Assembly (NCBI RefSeq): GCF_011742145.1
Contig: NZ_JAAQQU010000098.1
Location: 1-64,000 of the forward strand
Length of the DNA stretch: 64,000 bases
Direction: 5' to 3'
DNA from: Flavobacterium sp. J49
Lineage (GTDB): Bacteria > Bacteroidota > Bacteroidia > Flavobacteriales > Flavobacteriaceae
Positions 57,294 through 64,000 of this stretch are shown here, piece by piece; positions within the stretch are counted from its first letter, which is position 1; each line of letters begins with the position of its first letter. Both the position numbers and the translations under genes were made by a program. Under the pieces are notes generated by a model. The model made no database searches and was not told where the DNA came from. It was given only the letters and a program-made list of their open reading frames with translations.

Positions 57294-59186
57294 TTATAAC
57301 GATATGGTGACATTTGTCCCTGATTCTGAACTTTGTATGGTAAATTTTCCTTTGATTTCTTCGATTCGTTTTTGCATATTAATCAAGCCATTGCCTTTTT
57401 CTGTATTGGCTAAATCAAATCCTTTGCCGTCATCTTTGATGATAATTTGAATCTTGTCGGCTTTTTTTTCAACCAAAATACCAATATTTTTTGCTTCGGC
57501 ATATTTGATGCTGTTGTTTAAGGCTTCCTGAATCGTTCGGTAAATGTTCATGCCTTCGATGGAGGAAAACTGCAGGTCTTTTAATTCGGGCCCAACCGTG
57601 AAATTAAATTGAATTTCTCCTTTGACTTCTTTAGCCTTATCCACAAAATTGTGAATTCGGGTTTGCAAATCTTCGAAGGTAATTTGGCTCTTGTTCATGG
57701 CCCAAATGGTATCGCGAAGCTCGATAATTGTAGATTTGGCGAAATCACTAATGCCGGAAAGCTTATCATCGAGTTTTGCATTTTGAATGTCAAAAGCGTA
57801 CTTTATATTGTCTACCGAAGAAATAATAAACGTCAGTTGTGACCCGATATTGTCATGTAAATCTCTTGAAATCGTTAATCTTTGCTCCTGCAACTTGTTT
57901 TGGGTTTCAATTTTGGCTATGGCCGATTTGAGTTCAAACTCTTGTTCTTGTTGTTTGATTTTCATTTTTTGTTGGCGGTAAACCAAATAAATGATACACA
58001 ACAAAGCCAATGAAATCAAACCCAATATGAGAAATTGTGTGTTTTTATTTTCAATCTCGATTTCGCGTTCTCTTATGTCTGCCTTTGATTTTAAGAGTTG
58101 CTTTTCTTTTTTCTCGTTTTGGTATTTGGCTTCGAGCTCGGAAAAGGTTTGGGCTCGTTCTACATCAAAAACCGAATCCCTGATTTTGATGTAACTTTCT
58201 TGGTCTTGGACGGCTTTTGAGAGATTATTTCGCTTTTTATTAAATTGGGCTCTGTGGTAATAAAAATCCCTTAATTTTTCGGCGTTATCGCTTTTTTTGG
58301 CATACCAATAAGCTTTCTCGAATAGCATTTCCGCTTCGTTAAAATCGTCTAATTCGTAGGCTATCGTGGCTAAATTGGTGTAATTTGTCGCCCGTTCATA
58401 ATAGTAATTATTGTCTTTTACACCATTGTTTACTTCAAAATTCTTGTCGTTGATTTTGAGTGCCAAACTGATCCATTTTTTAGCTTCTTTAAACTTTTTT
58501 TGCTTTAGTAATGTATTCCCGATATTGTTGTACGTTTCACCAATGTAGAGTGTGTCTTTACCTTTATAATACTTGAACACTTTTTTGTGGTAATGCAAAG
58601 CGCTGTCGGGTTTGTTCCAATCATCAAAGTTGATGGCAATCGCATTCAAAGCATTGCTAATCATTTCCGGACTTTTCTCTTTTTGGTTTACCCAATATTT
58701 CAAAGCCTTCTTTCCATAGAAAACACCTTTCGGATAACTCTCAAAATCATGGTAAGTCAGGGAAAGCATCGCATTGAAAAAAGCAATCCAGTTCTCTTTT
58801 TTTTCTTTTTCAGCCACTCGGATGCCTTGCAGTGAGTAATCAATGGCTTTATCGTATTGTCCTTGCTTTCGGTAAACTTTTGACAAATTATTATAAACCG
58901 TCAAAAGAGAACTTACATCACCTCCGTTTTGGAGCAATTTTATAGCGCGTTGTCCGTAAACAATGGCACTATCCAACTGGTTGTAATCGGTGCAACGGGC
59001 ATTCTTACAGAAATAATATTGTGCTTCGTCTTCAGTGTTTTTGATACTTTTCTTGGCAATTTTAAAATAATAATCGGAAGAATCCTGAGAGGTAAAAGCC
59101 TTGCCAAGTGTTTTTTTAATATCCTGAGCATTTGCCTCTACCGAAATAAGCAACGCAATGAGTATGAAGTAATAAAAGTTTTTCAT
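57294..59186 (-). CDS. TPR-containing sensor histidine kinase (copy 2)
   Basis: A 630-residue paralogue of the downstream kinase, with signal peptide (MKNFYYFILIALLISVEANA), TPR region, membrane span, HisKA_3 (SRDLHDNIGSQL) and HATPase (GNGLINMQKRIEEIKG). Over 132 residues from TQFLILGL to RIHNF the two proteins differ at only seven positions, while their TPR halves are very different. An earlier ATG (59258) would overlap the upstream small gene, so 59186 is used. Both kinases probably feed the one response regulator at 54437. Confidence 0.93.
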   Translation of the reverse strand: MKNFYYFILIALLISVEANAQDIKKTLGKAFTSQDSSDYYFKIAKKSIKNTEDEAQYYFCKNARCTDYNQLDSAIVYGQRAIKLLQNGGDVSSLLTVYNNLSKVYRKQGQYDKAIDYSLQGIRVAEKEKKENWIAFFNAMLSLTYHDFESYPKGVFYGKKALKYWVNQKEKSPEMISNALNAIAINFDDWNKPDSALHYHKKVFKYYKGKDTLYIGETYNNIGNTLLKQKKFKEAKKWISLALKINDKNFEVNNGVKDNNYYYERATNYTNLATIAYELDDFNEAEMLFEKAYWYAKKSDNAEKLRDFYYHRAQFNKKRNNLSKAVQDQESYIKIRDSVFDVERAQTFSELEAKYQNEKKEKQLLKSKADIREREIEIENKNTQFLILGLISLALLCIIYLVYRQQKMKIKQQEQEFELKSAIAKIETQNKLQEQRLTISRDLHDNIGSQLTFIISSVDNIKYAFDIQNAKLDDKLSGISDFAKSTIIELRDTIWAMNKSQITFEDLQTRIHNFVDKAKEVKGEIQFNFTVGPELKDLQFSSIEGMNIYRTIQEALNNSIKYAEAKNIGILVEKKADKIQIIIKDDGKGFDLANTEKGNGLINMQKRIEEIKGKFTIQSSESGTNVTISL

Positions 59187-59236
59187 GTAGAGATTGTATA
59201 GCATAAATGTATTAAAAATGTTAAAATTTTCAATGG

Positions 59237-59518
59237 CTAAATCTCTTTTTTTGGACACAAATCTTCCATCAATTGATAATTCAATTCGAAAACATTTTTA
59301 TTCAAAACGGCATTAACCTCTTTCATCTTTCTTTTCATCTCTTCTGAAAGGTGGAGTTGAAGAGATTGCTTTACACACTCTTCGTTGAGTTGCCACATAA
59401 ACTCCTCCAGAGGTTTGATCTTTGACACAAATGAATTCCTCTCCGAAAGCATTTTGCGCAACAGATAAAAAATGAGTCCGATTAATATCAGAAAAACGAT
59501 TGCCAGGAAAAATGTCAT
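59237..59518 (-). CDS. Small membrane-anchored helical protein upstream of the kinases
   Basis: A 93-residue protein with one N-terminal membrane segment (FFLAIVFLILIGLIFYLL) and a charged, helical cytoplasmic part (EEFMWQLNEECVKQSLQL). No family is recognised. Its stop is 50 bases before the kinase start, so the three genes form an operon. It may modulate kinase activity, but this is inference. Confidence 0.7.
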   Translation of the reverse strand: MTFFLAIVFLILIGLIFYLLRKMLSERNSFVSKIKPLEEFMWQLNEECVKQSLQLHLSEEMKRKMKEVNAVLNKNVFELNYQLMEDLCPKKEI

Positions 59519-59560
59519 ACCTATTTGAATGTAGTGGGTAAAATTCTATCAAAAAAAATC

Positions 59561-59589
59561 AAAAAAAAATACGGCATACGCCGTATTTT
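59561..59589 (-). terminator. Intrinsic terminator of the DUF6252-like gene
   Basis: AAAATACGGC pairs with GCCGTATTTT (10 bp, 4-base loop), followed by T-runs on the minus strand, 25 bases after the stop. It contains the 16-mer at 59570. Confidence 0.75.
59570..59585. promoter_or_regulatory. 16-base palindrome, copy 2 (possible operator)
   Basis: TACGGCATACGCCGTA lies 51 bases before the ATG of the kinase operon's first gene (59518). It matches the other copies at 55288 and 60203. It also forms a terminator stem. Confidence 0.5.
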
Positions 59590-59613
59590 CTTGTTCCGTT
59601 GAAATTACAAAAA

Positions 59614-60144
59614 TTAGTTTGAAGTAAAGTTTACGTTGAAAGCACCATTAGTAATTGCTTTTGTATCAACTCCATCTTGGTTTTTCCCGGTAAAAGTAAA
59701 AGTTCCTTTAACATTGGTATCTGAGATTTCACTGATTGTAATGGAACCAACCACTCCTGAACCATCATATGGCGCAGCCCAAGTTTGAGAAGCCATAGGA
59801 TTACTGATATTGGCCTCAATATAACTGGCAATTGCAGAAATATTGGCCGTATCGCTGATTTCATAAGTTCCTGTACTGCCATCATAGTTACTCACAATCA
59901 ATTGAATTGCCTTTCCTGTAGCATCACTGCCTTGCACAATAATAGTAGTAAAGCCTCCTATCACCTGTTTTGTGGCAAAAGTGGCTAAATCCATAGAGAC
60001 AAAATTAGAGCCACCAACTTTGGCCTTGACTTGTCCTAACGATGCTGTTGCACCACCTCCGCCTCCATCATCGCTACTGCATGATGATAATAAAGTTGTT
60101 AGCGCAACGGCTAATACAATTCCGAATTGTTTCATAGTTTTCAT
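59614..60144 (-). CDS. DUF6252-like lipoprotein
   Basis: A 176-residue lipoprotein (signal LAVALTTLLSSC, Cys near 22, followed by Gly-rich SSDDGGGGG, a surface-export pattern). The body is beta-rich, with FVSMDLATFATK and GTFTFTGKNQDGVDTKAIT. It resembles the small DUF6252 proteins of Flavobacteria. It has its own promoter with a 16-base palindrome directly upstream, so it is the best candidate target of the neighbouring response regulator. Confidence 0.75.
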   Translation of the reverse strand: MKTMKQFGIVLAVALTTLLSSCSSDDGGGGGATASLGQVKAKVGGSNFVSMDLATFATKQVIGGFTTIIVQGSDATGKAIQLIVSNYDGSTGTYEISDTANISAIASYIEANISNPMASQTWAAPYDGSGVVGSITISEISDTNVKGTFTFTGKNQDGVDTKAITNGAFNVNFTSN

Positions 60145-60171
60145 GTTTAAAAAAGGTTAAAGTTATTACTG

Positions 60172-60202
60172 CAAATCTTACATTTTACTCTTGGTTAATC
60201 AA
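60172..60202 (-). promoter_or_regulatory. Promoter of the DUF6252-like gene
   Basis: TTG (60200-60202), 19 bases, then TAAGATTTG (60172-60180), close to TAnnTTTG with one extra base. The TTG directly touches the 16-mer at 60203-60218, placing that site just upstream of the -33 box, as expected for an activator. Confidence 0.55.
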
Positions 60203-60218
60203 TACGGCATTTGTCGTA
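60203..60218. promoter_or_regulatory. 16-base palindrome, copy 3 (possible activator site)
   Basis: TACGGCATTTGTCGTA, one mismatched pair, touching the -33 TTG of the DUF6252-like gene. It has no good T-run on the minus strand, so the operator reading is stronger here than for copies 1 and 2. It also lies 17 bases after the stop of the gene at 60235. Confidence 0.55.
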
Positions 60219-60234
60219 TTTTAGCCATACTTAC

Positions 60235-61665
60235 TCATCCATTAGGCTTCATCAAATCGGCTTTAGGCAACGGAATAAATTTTAAAATATTGGTTTCGTT
60301 TTGACTCGAAATATAGTAGAGTACTTCGTTCTTTTCATCGTAAAACGGCAAGCCGTCGAAGTCGGTTGTATTGACTTTACTTCCCAAGTTTATGGGTTCT
60401 GACCAGTTTTTCCAGGTATCGTCTAATCGATAAGAAACAAAAATATCATAACTGCCAAAAGCACTGAATCCGTCACTACTGAACAACATGGTTTTGTTGT
60501 CTGACAGCAATTGGCACATGCCTTCATCTGCCGCTGAATTAATTACTTTGCCCATATTTTGCAATAAACCGTAAGTCCCGTCTTCTTTTTGCAATGCGAA
60601 ATACAAATCCCCGGCGCCTTGAGAAAAGTCGGTCTCAATACCCATAAACAAAACCTTTCTGTCTATAGTAAGATAAGCGTCTGCCGTTTCATCGTAATTG
60701 TTATAAGCCGTTACTTTTATGGGGGCCAAATGCTCATAATTACCGTTGTTTACCGCAAACAGTTCAAAACCGGTCTCATGGGTTCCTTTCTTATATGAAC
60801 CTCCTCCTTTCAAGATTAAGTCGTTGCCTATGCATCTCATATGATTGTATCTGTCATTAGCATTAAGAGCAGGCTCTATCTTTTTATTGCTCCATTTTCC
60901 GGTCGCATCTTTGGTAAAAGAATATATTTCATTCTTGGTATCGTTTATCGCAGTGACAAAAAATTTAGTCCCATCTGCCGAAACCGAACAACTGGAAGGT
61001 ACTATTCCCGGAATTGTCAAAGTTTGGGCTAAAGAAAGGTTTTCAAAGGTTGCGGTGCTGTGAACAGTGGGTTGTATTGGTGTTTCTGAATCAGAAATAC
61101 CAATGGCATCAATTTCTTTTTGTCCGGGAAGCAGTGCGAAATTAAATTCAACCCGTACCGCCACCACACCCGAAACGGCTTCTTCAAGTAGGGCATATTC
61201 CACACCAGGATTGATTACATCTGGACTTTCCTGAATCTTTCTGCGTTTGCGTTTAAAGTAATAATTCCTATCTGCCGGAATGGTCGCTTTGAAGGTTACT
61301 GTTTTATAATTTGGCTTACGTGACCAAACGCGCTTGTATTTCCCGGAACCATCGTCGACAGCGACACTGACCACACAACCGGCATTCAGATTTTCAAAAA
61401 TGGCTACTTGTTTTACGGTTTGTGGTTTTTCGAAACCCACTTCCACCCATTCATAACCGTCTAAGGCCTTTTTGGGCGTCCAGGCATTCGGGCTACTACC
61501 ACCTTGCGGAAAAACATCGGGTTTGCCTAATATTCTCTTTATTCCGTGTTGCTTTCCGCCTAAATCGGAAGAGAACTTGATGAGTTTATTAGCCCATTGC
61601 ACTTGCTGTGCATTCACAGAAAGCAGCATAAAGAATGCGGCACAAAGTAAGGATATATTTTTCAT
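60235..61665 (-). CDS. Secreted WD40/PD40-type beta-propeller protein
   Basis: A 476-residue protein with signal peptide (through LLSVNAQ). The N-terminal part (about 25-190) is a discoidin-like beta domain (WVEVGFEKPQTVKQVAIFEN). The C-terminal part holds propeller blades (SVSADGTKFFVTAIND, MLFSSDGFSAFGSYDIFVS, DFDGLPFYDEKNEVLYYISS) like those N-terminal to OmpA domains in Bacteroidota, but no OmpA domain follows. The function is unknown. Confidence 0.78.
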   Translation of the reverse strand: MKNISLLCAAFFMLLSVNAQQVQWANKLIKFSSDLGGKQHGIKRILGKPDVFPQGGSSPNAWTPKKALDGYEWVEVGFEKPQTVKQVAIFENLNAGCVVSVAVDDGSGKYKRVWSRKPNYKTVTFKATIPADRNYYFKRKRRKIQESPDVINPGVEYALLEEAVSGVVAVRVEFNFALLPGQKEIDAIGISDSETPIQPTVHSTATFENLSLAQTLTIPGIVPSSCSVSADGTKFFVTAINDTKNEIYSFTKDATGKWSNKKIEPALNANDRYNHMRCIGNDLILKGGGSYKKGTHETGFELFAVNNGNYEHLAPIKVTAYNNYDETADAYLTIDRKVLFMGIETDFSQGAGDLYFALQKEDGTYGLLQNMGKVINSAADEGMCQLLSDNKTMLFSSDGFSAFGSYDIFVSYRLDDTWKNWSEPINLGSKVNTTDFDGLPFYDEKNEVLYYISSQNETNILKFIPLPKADLMKPNG

Positions 61666-61678
61666 AATGATTGTGATT

Positions 61679-61706
61679 AAAAAAGGACTGCAATTGCTTG
61701 CAGTCC
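61679..61706 (-). terminator. Intrinsic terminator of the PQQ-like propeller gene
   Basis: GGACTGCAA pairs with TTGCAGTCC (9 bp, 4-base loop), followed by TTTTTT on the minus strand, 22 bases after the stop. Confidence 0.85.
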
Positions 61707-61728
61707 CAAAACTAACTTCCTTAAAAAC

Positions 61729-63570
61729 TTAATTATTCACTTTGATTTTCTCCACTTTTTTACCTTTAAAAGCAAAGATGAATTCACCATCATCGGTAAT
61801 GTCAATTCCGGCACCGTATTGCGGACTTCCGCCTTTTCCTTTAGATTGCACCGAACCTTTGGTTTCTCCATTGGTCATATCAATACCGTAGATGATATTT
61901 TTACTGTTTCTTTGATCTCTTAAGTAATAATTTCCTTCAATTTCATAGAAATAATCAACACCTCTGATTTTTTCGGTAGCATATACTCTTTTACCGTCTT
62001 TTTTGGAATAAGAAGCCAATCCTTTTTCAGAAAGTACAACTACATTTTCGCCAAAGTCAATGACATCTGTCGCTTTTCCTACTTTAGCATCATTGTGCTT
62101 GACATCAAACAATTGGTTTCCGGAAGCAATATCATAACCGTAAAACTCATCGCCATCGCCCACAAACAAGGTTTTATTATTTTCTAAAATAAAATCGGTG
62201 ATGCGTTTGTCAAACTTCTCAGAGCGCCAAGCCGTAATTCCGGTTTTATCGTCTAAACACAAGACAGAATTCTTTTGGGCTTTGTAGTCCCAATAAATAT
62301 AAGGCACCCATTGTTTAGCACTACCGCCGCCAAAACCACCCAACGCCATTCCGGCAGACAATCCGCTTGAGGTTTCTTCTAATCTGAATTCTTGAACTTG
62401 CACTTTCCCACCAACTTGCACCAACACTTTGTCTCCCGATTTATAGATATTCGGCATACAAAAAGCACCGGTAATTTTTTCTGAAGCCCATAGTAATTTA
62501 CCCGAGGCCAAATCGTGTTTTTCTACATATTTGGTGCGGTCTCTTGTTCCTAAAATCACAATATAAACCGCATCATCCGTAAATAAAGGATCCGCAATAG
62601 TTCTGTAAATTTTAGAGCGTTTTCCACCACTAAATAGTCCACCATTGGCCCCTTTCATATCGTTTTCATAAGTCACTTCCCAAAGTTTTTGACCATTATT
62701 GATGTTGTAAACTTGTAATCCGTCTAAGTACATGTATAACTTATCGCCTTTGATCCACAAATCCACGATGGCTCTTCTGGTAACCAATTCTTTTTCGATA
62801 GTACCCAAGAAAGTCGCATCCCAAAGAATCTCTCCATTGACCGCATTGATTTTTACCAACTGGTTTTTAAATCCGGCAAACAAAGCGCCTAAAGCTGTTG
62901 GTTTGAAATTAATCATGATGATTTCGTTTCTGCCGGCATCGTAAATATATTTTCCAACTCCACCTTTGAAACGATTGGTCTCCCAAATTTTTTCACCGGT
63001 ATCGGCTTTGACTAAAATTACAGAGGCTTTTTGTGAAATTAGAAAAGCATCTAATTCATAAATGTATTTTACTGTATCCAATTCGCCTTCATCTCCACCT
63101 TCTTCAGCTTTGGTGCCTTTTTGAATCAAGTTTTGGTATTCTTCCGAATTCCACAATTCTTTTCCGGTCACGATATCGAGTACAGCGACTCTGTCGGTTC
63201 CCAATTTTCTTTCATCAAAAAGAAACAAATAACCGCCTTTGCCTTCTGCTTTTTGAATTACATATTGGTATTCGCATTTGTTGGTTTTGTTGGTGGTAAT
63301 TTTTTTGTAATCGCCACTCCAAATGGTTTTTCCGTTAACATCCAAAACCGTAGCGGAATTATCGTCTGTCGCCAAGATATATTTACCATTGTTTACAGAA
63401 ACCGCCAGGCGCGAGGCTTTGTTGTCAAATTCTGATTCCCAAACGGTTCCAAAACTTCCCGATTTTTTTCCGGCTGATTTGCCCTTGCCTATTAGTTTAC
63501 CAAACTGGGCGTTTGCTGGTAATGCGACGGCTAAACTCAGTATCAGCATTACTAAAGTAATTTTCTTCAT
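61729..63570 (-). CDS. PQQ-like beta-propeller repeat protein
   Basis: A 613-residue protein starting MKKITLVMLILSLAVALPAN, a signal peptide; an in-frame ATG at 63714 is rejected because it would lengthen the protein into the upstream gene. The mature part repeats short blades like ATVLDVNGKTIWSGDY, VLDIVTGKELWNSEEY and VLCLDDKTGITAWRSEKF, the signature of PQQ-enzyme and BamB-type propellers. No cofactor-binding residues could be confirmed. It lies 25 bases after the next gene, so they form a pair. Confidence 0.82.
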   Translation of the reverse strand: MKKITLVMLILSLAVALPANAQFGKLIGKGKSAGKKSGSFGTVWESEFDNKASRLAVSVNNGKYILATDDNSATVLDVNGKTIWSGDYKKITTNKTNKCEYQYVIQKAEGKGGYLFLFDERKLGTDRVAVLDIVTGKELWNSEEYQNLIQKGTKAEEGGDEGELDTVKYIYELDAFLISQKASVILVKADTGEKIWETNRFKGGVGKYIYDAGRNEIIMINFKPTALGALFAGFKNQLVKINAVNGEILWDATFLGTIEKELVTRRAIVDLWIKGDKLYMYLDGLQVYNINNGQKLWEVTYENDMKGANGGLFSGGKRSKIYRTIADPLFTDDAVYIVILGTRDRTKYVEKHDLASGKLLWASEKITGAFCMPNIYKSGDKVLVQVGGKVQVQEFRLEETSSGLSAGMALGGFGGGSAKQWVPYIYWDYKAQKNSVLCLDDKTGITAWRSEKFDKRITDFILENNKTLFVGDGDEFYGYDIASGNQLFDVKHNDAKVGKATDVIDFGENVVVLSEKGLASYSKKDGKRVYATEKIRGVDYFYEIEGNYYLRDQRNSKNIIYGIDMTNGETKGSVQSKGKGGSPQYGAGIDITDDGEFIFAFKGKKVEKIKVNN

Positions 63571-63595
63571 TGTTTTATTGCTTTTATTGTTAGGG

Positions 63596-63967
63596 TTAAA
63601 AAGTAACGGTGTAGCGGATTTTATAGCGCTGTTGTTTTTGCAGTTTGAATTTGAATTTGTGATCGAGAATGTAGCTCGACATGAAGTTGATAAAATCAAT
63701 ATTCTTGATGTCACTGTCTACTTTGAAGAAGGAAGAAACTTTCCCGTTTTGAACCACGCCAATGTCTATGACCATAGTGCCTTTGACATCAGCATATTTT
63801 TTGTTTTTCTTTTTAAGAAATTCCTCCGATTGGAAAACTTCATCAATTTCTTTGGTAACGGTTTCCGCTACTGCTTCCTCATCTGTCAGTACCGGTTTTT
63901 GGGCCAATACATTTTGAGCAGACAGCAGGAAAAAAGCGATTACCAATAGTGCCTTACTTATTTTCAT
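63596..63967 (-). CDS. Small periplasmic protein, TonB C-terminal-like
   Basis: A 123-residue protein with signal peptide (through AQNVLAQ), an acidic helix, and a beta-strand region (GTMVIDIGVVQNGKVSSFFK ... KFKLQKQQRYKIRYTVTF) that resembles TonB C-terminal domains without the membrane anchor. No TonB box partner is nearby. The function is not clear. Whether a gene lies beyond the window edge was not visible. Confidence 0.65.
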   Translation of the reverse strand: MKISKALLVIAFFLLSAQNVLAQKPVLTDEEAVAETVTKEIDEVFQSEEFLKKKNKKYADVKGTMVIDIGVVQNGKVSSFFKVDSDIKNIDFINFMSSYILDHKFKFKLQKQQRYKIRYTVTF

Positions 63968-64000
63968 GGTTATTAGGTTGTTAAATACATAACAAACCTA

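Noticed and set aside
63571..63714. Longer N-terminus for the PQQ-like protein
   Set aside because: It overlaps the upstream gene and has no signal peptide; MKKITLV gives a proper one.
1..64000. CRISPR array, prophage, insertion sequence, rRNA
   Set aside because: None seen: no regular spacer-repeat pattern, no transposase or phage structural genes, no rRNA sequence.

Overview
The window looks like chromosome of a Flavobacterium or close relative (Bacteroidota, Flavobacteriaceae). The basis is the low-GC coding sequence, SusC/SusD transporters, secreted proteins with type IX secretion (T9SS) C-termini, promoters of the Bacteroidota type (TTG, 17-19 bases, TAnnTTTG), and almost no Shine-Dalgarno sites except a perfect one in front of rpsU. 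No prophage, insertion sequence, CRISPR array or rRNA operon was seen.

Layout. 1-881 is the start of a secreted repeat protein cut by the window edge. 1286-15321 is the transcription/translation cluster, read on the minus strand: hpf, tRNA-Thr(TGT), tRNA-Tyr(GTA), tRNA-Thr(GGT), tuf, tRNA-Trp, secE, nusG, rplK, rplA, rplJ, rplL, rpoB, rpoC and a DUF3467 gene. 15354-20315 holds xerC-like recombinase, rpsU, an acyl-CoA dehydrogenase, a helix-hairpin-helix protein, PspC and DUF2851. 20372-25704 has a PNGase F-like secreted glycoamidase, a cysteine synthase/cystathionine beta-synthase with CBS domains, and a porin. 25810-33256 is a SusC/SusD locus with a surface lipoprotein and a T9SS-secreted subtilase. 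33443-41575 is housekeeping: rnhB, lipB, lysS, two small Spy-like proteins, hemL, a glucosaminidase/LysM protein and a PLP deaminase. 41658-49365 carries two divergent T9SS surface proteins, a mini HExxH membrane protein and DUF5522. 49458-54440 carries hutU, a DUF4136 lipoprotein, an aromatic amino acid hydroxylase and a rhodanese. 54437-59518 is a two-component module: one LuxR-type response regulator and two tandem TPR histidine kinases plus a small membrane protein. 59614-63967 holds envelope proteins (DUF6252-like lipoprotein, two beta-propeller proteins, a TonB-C-like periplasmic protein).

Most notable signals. (1) Three near-identical 16-base palindromes (consensus TACGKCAWWYGHCGTA) lie in front of three consecutive minus-strand units around the two-component genes. 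One abuts a good -33 box, so they may be the regulator's operator, although two also form terminator stems. (2) A terminator-like hairpin in the long leader of the response regulator may end a small RNA. (3) rpsU has an 8-base perfect Shine-Dalgarno, fitting S21 autoregulation in Bacteroidota. (4) A 17-bp hairpin lies between rplL and rpoB. (5) Dispersed palindromic elements with a shared frame and variable inner stem occur in several intergenic gaps, and other gaps hold degenerate short direct repeats. (6) The tRNA-Gly usual for this cluster is absent and its place holds three small hairpins.

All calls are from reading the sequence and family knowledge; no search was run.
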